Positions 6,768 through 10,234 of a stretch of DNA of 10,234 bases are shown in pieces. The notes under the pieces were generated by a model. That model made no database searches. It saw nothing but the letters and a program-made list of their open reading frames with translations, and was not told the origin of the DNA. How positions within the stretch are numbered: the stretch's first letter is position 1; every line of letters begins with the position of its first letter. The DNA lies in contig JAPHUG010000362.1 of the NCBI GenBank assembly GCA_026197195.1, positions 1 through 10,234 on the forward strand, written 5' to 3'. This stretch comes from Sedimenticola sp. (GTDB lineage Bacteria; Pseudomonadota; Gammaproteobacteria; Chromatiales; Chromatiaceae). Both the position numbers and the translations under genes were made by a program.

Positions 6768-6868
6768 CCGCACTCCTGTTTGGCCCCATTATATATGCTC
6801 AACTTGGATCTTTTAGTGGAGCCATTTTGCCTTAATCATAGACCACATGAAAACAACTGGAGAGCAAT
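6768..6868. promoter_or_regulatory. Divergent control region of mocR-like gene and PNPOx-like gene
   Basis: On the minus strand TATAAT (plus positions 6788-6793) lies 20 bases upstream of ATG 6767, giving a very short leader that holds the AGGAG at 6773-6777; no good -35 lies 16-18 bases upstream of it. On the plus strand I find no well-spaced -35/-10 pair, as expected if activation is needed. TGGA occurs at 6805-6808 and 6817-6820, each followed by TTTT a few bases on, a 12-base-period direct repeat overlapping the position of the missing -35. MocR regulators commonly bind direct repeats, so this is a candidate operator. GGAGAG at 6859-6864 is the ribosome site for ATG 6869. Confidence 0.45.
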
Positions 6869-7489
6869 ATGCCCAAAAGCAAAAAAAGGCACGAGGTCTG
6901 TAGGCATAAAGATCGGGGCCATTATGATGAACAGACGATCCATCAGATCTTGGATCAGGGGAAAATATGCCATGTTGGGATAACCGTGGACGCGCAGCCG
7001 TTTGTCATACCCATGGCCTATGTGAGGCAAGGCCGATCACTCATCCTACATGGAGCGCCCAAATCACGGTTGCTAAATCAATTAGCCAAGGGCGTGCCTG
7101 TCTGTGTCACCGTGACTCATCTTGATGGTCTTGTATTGGCACGCTCAACCTTCCATCACTCACTGAATTTCAGATCTGTTGTCGCCTTTGGCACAGCACG
7201 ACCCATTGAAGATTTAGCGGAGAAGCATGCAGCGCTGGCTGCACTGACAGAACATCTGGCACCCGGAAGAACACAGGTAGCAAGAGCCGCCACGGATCAA
7301 GAGGCACAGGCCACATCGGTCGTGCTATTTGAGATTGACGATGCCTCCGCCAAGATAAGGAACGGACCGCCCATCGACAGCCCCCAAGATATGATGCTGG
7401 ATGTCTGGGCAGGTGTCATACCGGTAAGCGTTTTGGAAGGAGAGCCAGTGCCAGCACCCGACCTAAAAGCGGGACTGGTCTACCGCTGA
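6869..7489 (+). CDS. Pyridoxamine 5'-phosphate oxidase-like (NimA/COG3467-type) FMN flavoprotein
   Basis: The 206-residue protein matches the split-barrel FMN-binding PNPOx-like family with NimA relatives. Visible are GHYDEQTIHQILDQGKICHV at 17-36, QPFVIPMAYVRQG at 43-55, LHGAPKSRLL at 60-69, DGLVLARSTFHHSLNFRSVV at 86-105, and the late MMLDVWAGVIPV at 175-186. Members bind FMN or related flavins and include nitroimidazole reductases and uncharacterised oxidoreductases; it is not classic PdxH, which has a different sequence. A B6-related substrate is suggested mainly by the divergent MocR gene. GGAGAG just upstream of ATG 6869 supports the start. The product is cytoplasmic, with no signal peptide. 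It ends 53 bases from the convergent deiodinase-like gene with a hairpin between them. Confidence 0.88.
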   Translation: MPKSKKRHEVCRHKDRGHYDEQTIHQILDQGKICHVGITVDAQPFVIPMAYVRQGRSLILHGAPKSRLLNQLAKGVPVCVTVTHLDGLVLARSTFHHSLNFRSVVAFGTARPIEDLAEKHAALAALTEHLAPGRTQVARAATDQEAQATSVVLFEIDDASAKIRNGPPIDSPQDMMLDVWAGVIPVSVLEGEPVPAPDLKAGLVYR

Positions 7490-7495
7490 CCCAAC

Positions 7496-7547
7496 AATGA
7501 GGGATGGCTATCGAACTTCACGTTCGATAGCTGTAACCCCGCTCATT
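7496..7547. terminator. Bidirectional hairpin terminator between convergent genes
   Basis: A perfect 10-bp stem, GCTATCGAAC (7507-7516) and GTTCGATAGC (7522-7531) around the loop TTCAC, sits between two convergent stops. An outer pair, AATGAG (7496-7501) and CTCATT (7542-7547), can close a longer stem across an uneven internal loop, with CTTT following on the plus strand. The outer arm overlaps the TGA of the minus-strand gene (7543-7545). The long T-tract of a classic intrinsic terminator is missing, so efficiency is uncertain. Confidence 0.65.
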
Positions 7548-8220
7548 CTTTAAAGATGGCAATCTCTTCCAGTGACTTCTTTTCAATTGCGGGCACGGTG
7601 ACCCCCTCTTCCGGATAGCCCACAACCAGAATCATGGTTGGTGTTTCATTTTTCGGTCTATCCAATAGCTTATTTAAGAAGCGCATCGGGCTCGGCGTAT
7701 GCGTCAAGCTGACGAGCCCGGCATTGTGAATGGCCGTTATCAGTAGTCCGGTAGCGATACCCACAGAGTCACGCACATAATAGTGCTTGATTTTATTTCC
7801 CTGCTCATCCAAACCATAATTCTCACTAAAGATGACAATCAGATAGGGGGCATGTTCAAGAAACGGTTTTTCCGCATCTGTTGCCAGGGGTTTTAGGGCA
7901 TCTAACCACGCTTCTGAGGCACCACCGGCATAAAACGCCCGCTCCTCTGCCTCGGCCGCTAACCTTATAGTGCGTTTCAGCTCAGGATTACTGACCACTA
8001 CAAATTTCCATGGCTGTTGATTCGCACCGCTCGGCGCCCTACCCGCCGTTAGCAGACAGGTCTCAATGACCGCTCGTGGGACTTGTCTATCAGAAAAGGC
8101 TCGAACGCTTCTGCGCTTTTTCATCTGCACAAAAAATTCATCGGCCCTTTGCTGCATCTCGGATGGCGGTAAAGGCTGGTAATGGTCTAATGGAATAGCT
8201 TTGTAGGTCTGATCAGACAT
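7543..8220 (-). CDS. Nitroreductase-fold flavoprotein of the iodotyrosine deiodinase (IYD) type
   Basis: The 225-residue protein has the nitroreductase FMN-binding motifs RRSVRAFSD (36-44) and [15 protein letters not shown] (62-76). Its closest resemblance by eye is to iodotyrosine deiodinase: [15 protein letters not shown] at 146-160, [14 protein letters not shown] at 163-176 and the tail [14 protein letters not shown] at 207-220. The residues that in human IYD hold the zwitterion of the substrate (Glu-157, Tyr-161, Lys-182) align as Glu-93, Tyr-97 and Lys-118 with identical spacing. The Thr near flavin N5 (Thr-239) aligns as Thr-175. IYD enzymes reductively remove iodine, bromine or chlorine from halotyrosines using FMN. 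The bacterial form lacks the membrane anchor, as here, so it is soluble and cytoplasmic. ATG 8220 directly follows the stop of the upstream HDOD gene (TAGATG) with no strong Shine-Dalgarno, suggesting translational coupling. A general nitroreductase remains the alternative. Confidence 0.88.
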   Translation of the reverse strand: MSDQTYKAIPLDHYQPLPPSEMQQRADEFFVQMKKRRSVRAFSDRQVPRAVIETCLLTAGRAPSGANQQPWKFVVVSNPELKRTIRLAAEAEERAFYAGGASEAWLDALKPLATDAEKPFLEHAPYLIVIFSENYGLDEQGNKIKHYYVRDSVGIATGLLITAIHNAGLVSLTHTPSPMRFLNKLLDRPKNETPTMILVVGYPEEGVTVPAIEKKSLEEIAIFKE

Positions 8221-9195
8221 CTAGAGCACCAGTTCAGTAAGGCGTTCATACAGGGCAACAATAGATCCCACCTCTGCCTCAAATCCGACAGGTTCGGGCG
8301 CTTCCGATTTAGGTTCAAGATAGTGGCGTGAAAACCCGTTGGCACTACGCAGCAATTTTACCGCAGGGTCTGTTTCATCAGGTTGGTGGTGGTTCGCTGT
8401 GAGTTTGATTAAGTCGTCGGGAAAATTCCAGGATTCAAATAATCGTGCCCCCATCTCAGCATGATTGATACCAATGACCTGCGCCTCCAATTGGCAGCAG
8501 GCATCTCCAACGGCATGCGACTCAACCACCTCGGCATACTCAATGGGCAGTTGCTGAAGAAAGACCAGTTTGCCGGCATCATGTATCAGACCAGCAATAA
8601 ACAGATCACCCGGTGACCCGGTCCCTTGAGCCTCTGCCAATTTACGGCAGGCACAGGCCGTCAGCAGCGAGTGACGCCAGAAGCTGTTCATGTCGATGAG
8701 ATCGGGGCGGATGCCAAAAAACAGGCTCTTGACCTCTGTCGAAATCAACAGCGCCCAAAGATCGAAGGGACCGACACGCAGTATGGCATCTGCCACCTGT
8801 GTAATCTGTTTTGAGGATCCGTAGTAAGCCGAGTTTCCTAATTGCAGCGAGCGTGCGGTCAATCCCGGATCGGTCTCAATCAGCTCGATCATTCGTTCGA
8901 TACCGGCGGTTTCTGACTCCAGCTCTTTGTATATCTCAATCAAGACATGTGGCAGTGAGGGAAGTTTTGCATTTTCAATTAACCAACCGGCCAGATCGGT
9001 ATCCCGTTTAGTGCTCACCTGTGCCTCAGCCAGTGTGCGTACATCCCTGGCGCCCTGGTCCCAGGCGCTGACTGACGTTTCGCAGAATGAACATATCCCC
9101 AGCCCGGTTGACTCATCAGAACGCAGCCAGTGCATCCCTTCATCAATCGACGAGGCGATATAGCGGTGTGTTCTACCGCAACTGATACAGATCAT
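8221..9195 (-). CDS. HDOD-domain signalling protein with N-terminal zinc ribbon
   Basis: The 324-residue protein opens with a four-cysteine zinc-ribbon-like module: C3-x2-C6 and C35-x2-C38. An HDOD domain follows from about residue 78 (LPSLPHVLIEIY) to about 275. It contains ETDPGLTARSLQLGNSAYYG at 107-126, AILRVG at 137-142, FIAGLIHDAGKLVFL at 199-213, INHAEMGARL at 243-252 and NHHQPDE at 268-274. HDOD proteins are relatives of HD phosphohydrolases often acting in signalling, biofilm or cell-cycle control, and many have lost the metal site. Here His-175, His-205/Asp-206, His-245 and His-269/270 are all kept, so metal binding or hydrolase activity is possible. AGGAG (plus positions 9202-9206) is 6 bases before ATG 9195, an excellent start. 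It is the first gene of a two-gene unit with the deiodinase-like gene; the functional link is unclear. Confidence 0.88.
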   Translation of the reverse strand: MICISCGRTHRYIASSIDEGMHWLRSDESTGLGICSFCETSVSAWDQGARDVRTLAEAQVSTKRDTDLAGWLIENAKLPSLPHVLIEIYKELESETAGIERMIELIETDPGLTARSLQLGNSAYYGSSKQITQVADAILRVGPFDLWALLISTEVKSLFFGIRPDLIDMNSFWRHSLLTACACRKLAEAQGTGSPGDLFIAGLIHDAGKLVFLQQLPIEYAEVVESHAVGDACCQLEAQVIGINHAEMGARLFESWNFPDDLIKLTANHHQPDETDPAVKLLRSANGFSRHYLEPKSEAPEPVGFEAEVGSIVALYERLTELVL

Positions 9196-9201
9196 TCATA
9201 G

Positions 9202-9206
9202 CTCCT
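9202..9206 (-). promoter_or_regulatory. Strong ribosome binding site of the HDOD gene
   Basis: AGGAG on the minus strand, 6 bases before ATG 9195, is one of the best Shine-Dalgarno matches in the window. It contrasts with the weak site at the second gene of the unit, which supports translation of that gene by coupling. Confidence 0.7.
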
Positions 9207-9238
9207 AAATAGTGTCGCACTTCAATTTGCCTATCAAA

Positions 9239-9260
9239 AAACAATCCACTTCTATTGTTT
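9239..9260. repeat. Inverted repeat upstream of the HDOD gene
   Basis: AAACAAT (9239-9245) and ATTGTTT (9254-9260) are perfect inverted arms with an 8-base spacer. The site lies 44 bases upstream of the HDOD start codon, a position suited to an operator or a leader hairpin. Arms this short and AT-rich can arise by chance. Confidence 0.35.
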
Positions 9261-9614
9261 ATGATCAACTTCATAACATACATCTATCTACTTCATAAAC
9301 ATAGCCTTTTGAAATGACTGGTTCTGCAATCAACTTGGCATTTTTTCTTGTGATAAAAAACGCTAGACCAGCCAGATCAATCATACGAACCAGGTAGATT
9401 CAACTCTATCTTTATCCGTTATAGGCAATTTATTTCTTCATTTTTCATTTTTGTAGTTTTATTTACCTATTCTCGGCAATTAACTGAGTAATTTGCAAGG
9501 ACTTTCCCTGCATTGCCCCCTACACTTTTATTAAGCAGTCAGCATCTTTTCAGCCTTATCTAACCGATCCAACTACGGGTTAAGTCAACCTTGAATAAGC
9601 CGAGTGTATTTGCC

Positions 9615-10234
9615 ATGAGTGCCAAGCCAAAACTTCACCCCCTACCCCATGAGCCGAAATCATTAATCCATACAAATTTTGATTGGAAAAAAATTGCTTA
9701 TCTGATGTTTGTATCCAGGGCAATGGATCGAATCGAAGAGACTCAACTGGTCCCCGGAAAAGAGGTGCTTTATCAGTTTTCTGCGCGGGGACACGATATG
9801 TCCCAGATCATTCTTGGTACTCGACTAAACGGCCCACATGATGCCCTGGCAGGCTATTACCGCTCCAGACCGTTGATGCTGTCACTGGGAATGTCCCTGG
9901 AGGATGCCATGGCCGGTCCATTAATGCGGGCAGGCGGTTACAGCGATGGACGCGATATTGGCGTTGTGCATAACCTACCCAACCTTAAAGGCCCATGTGG
10001 ATTGCCGATGAGTGGCGGTGTGGGTGCCCAATACACACCGGTCGCAGGATGGGCTCAATCAATTCACTATTATCAACGTGTCCTTAAAGATAAAAGCTAC
10101 AGGGGTGCCATAGCCGTGGCGCATGGCGGAGAAGCCTCGACAGCAACCAGTGGTTTCTGGGCATCGCTGACGATGGCAACCACACTTAAATTGCCCATGC
10201 TTTTCTATATCGAAGATAACGGATATGGCATTTC
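9615..10234 (+). CDS. Thiamine-diphosphate-dependent 2-oxoacid dehydrogenase E1 (alpha part), 3'-truncated by window edge
   Basis: ATG 9615 opens a frame of 206 codons that runs off the right edge with no stop. The protein resembles the alpha region of branched-chain or pyruvate dehydrogenase E1: YLMFVSRAMDRIEE at 29-42, QFSARGHDMSQIILG at 54-68, YYRSRPLMLSLGM at 81-93, and the ThDP/Mg site from AHGGEASTATSG (169-180) to YIEDNGYGI (198-206). The canonical GDG or GEG triplet reads Gly-172, Glu-173, Ala-174, keeping the acidic Mg ligand but not the last Gly. Such E1 enzymes decarboxylate a 2-oxoacid and pass the acyl group to lipoyl E2. Whether this is a separate alpha subunit or a fused alpha-beta E1 cannot be seen. 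No clear Shine-Dalgarno precedes ATG 9615; an in-frame TTG at 9591 is possible. Substrate class is uncertain. Confidence 0.87.
   Translation, partial: MSAKPKLHPLPHEPKSLIHTNFDWKKIAYLMFVSRAMDRIEETQLVPGKEVLYQFSARGHDMSQIILGTRLNGPHDALAGYYRSRPLMLSLGMSLEDAMAGPLMRAGGYSDGRDIGVVHNLPNLKGPCGLPMSGGVGAQYTPVAGWAQSIHYYQRVLKDKSYRGAIAVAHGGEASTATSGFWASLTMATTLKLPMLFYIEDNGYGI

Larger units (their letters stand above)
9196..9614. other. AT-rich divergent intergenic region
   Basis: These 419 bases separate two divergent genes and should hold both promoters. I find no credible protein or RNA gene; the only open stretch I followed, from ATG 9261, is 18 codons with no ribosome site. Visible structures are a 7-bp inverted repeat at 9239-9260, the direct repeat ACTTCATAA at 9268-9276 and 9290-9298 (22-base period), a T6/A6 pair at 9341-9346 and 9355-9360, and GGCAATT at 9424-9430 and 9475-9481. 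No -35/-10 pair with good spacing stood out. Confidence 0.6.

Noticed and set aside
9261..9317. 18-codon open frame starting at ATG 9261
   Set aside because: No ribosome binding site, low-complexity AT-rich content and no recognisable peptide.
9336..9352. Possible sigma-54 promoter (TGGCAT followed by CTTGT)
   Set aside because: The spacing between the GG and the downstream element is off by one and the -12 GC is missing.

Overview
The window reads as an ordinary chromosomal segment of a gammaproteobacterium with roughly balanced base composition. This placement rests on gene families (tandem universal stress protein, Sel1/SLT lytic transglycosylase, PhhB, DUF3179, HDOD protein with a zinc ribbon) and compact, mixed-strand gene packing; it is an inference, and no rRNA or other taxonomic marker is present. 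A free-living or host-associated marine or sulfur-oxidising lineage would fit, but this is a guess. I see no tRNA or rRNA gene, insertion sequence, CRISPR array, phage gene or attachment site.

Layout, left to right: the 3' part of a tandem universal stress protein gene (+, runs off the left edge); a secreted Sel1-repeat/SLT lytic transglycosylase (+); an Lrp/AsnC regulator (-) divergent from a pterin-4a-carbinolamine dehydratase, phhB (+); a TauD/TfdA-type Fe(II)/2-oxoglutarate dioxygenase (+) with its own candidate promoter; a secreted DUF3179 protein (-), convergent with it; a YdcZ-type DMT transporter (-) and a MocR/GntR-aminotransferase regulator (-), which appear to form a mocR-ydcZ unit; a pyridoxamine-phosphate-oxidase-like flavoprotein (+) divergent from mocR; a nitroreductase-fold protein with the iodotyrosine-deiodinase substrate signature (-), preceded without any gap by a zinc-ribbon HDOD protein (-); a roughly 420-base AT-rich intergenic region; and the 5' part of a thiamine-diphosphate-dependent 2-oxoacid dehydrogenase E1 gene (+, runs off the right edge).

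Two local modules stand out. First, the MocR regulator, the YdcZ transporter and the divergent PNPOx-like flavoprotein have the arrangement of a regulator with its targets, suggesting a small vitamin-B6 or amine-responsive locus. Second, the nitroreductase-like gene is most likely a bacterial iodotyrosine deiodinase homologue: the Glu/Tyr/Lys triad that grips the amino-acid part of halotyrosine and the flavin-N5 Thr are all at the expected spacing. It is translationally abutted (TAGATG) to an HDOD signalling protein. The Lrp-phhB pair and the dehalogenase both touch aromatic amino-acid chemistry, but a functional link between them is speculative. I do not see an unmistakably new multi-gene system; the deiodinase-like enzyme and its HDOD partner are the most promising points.
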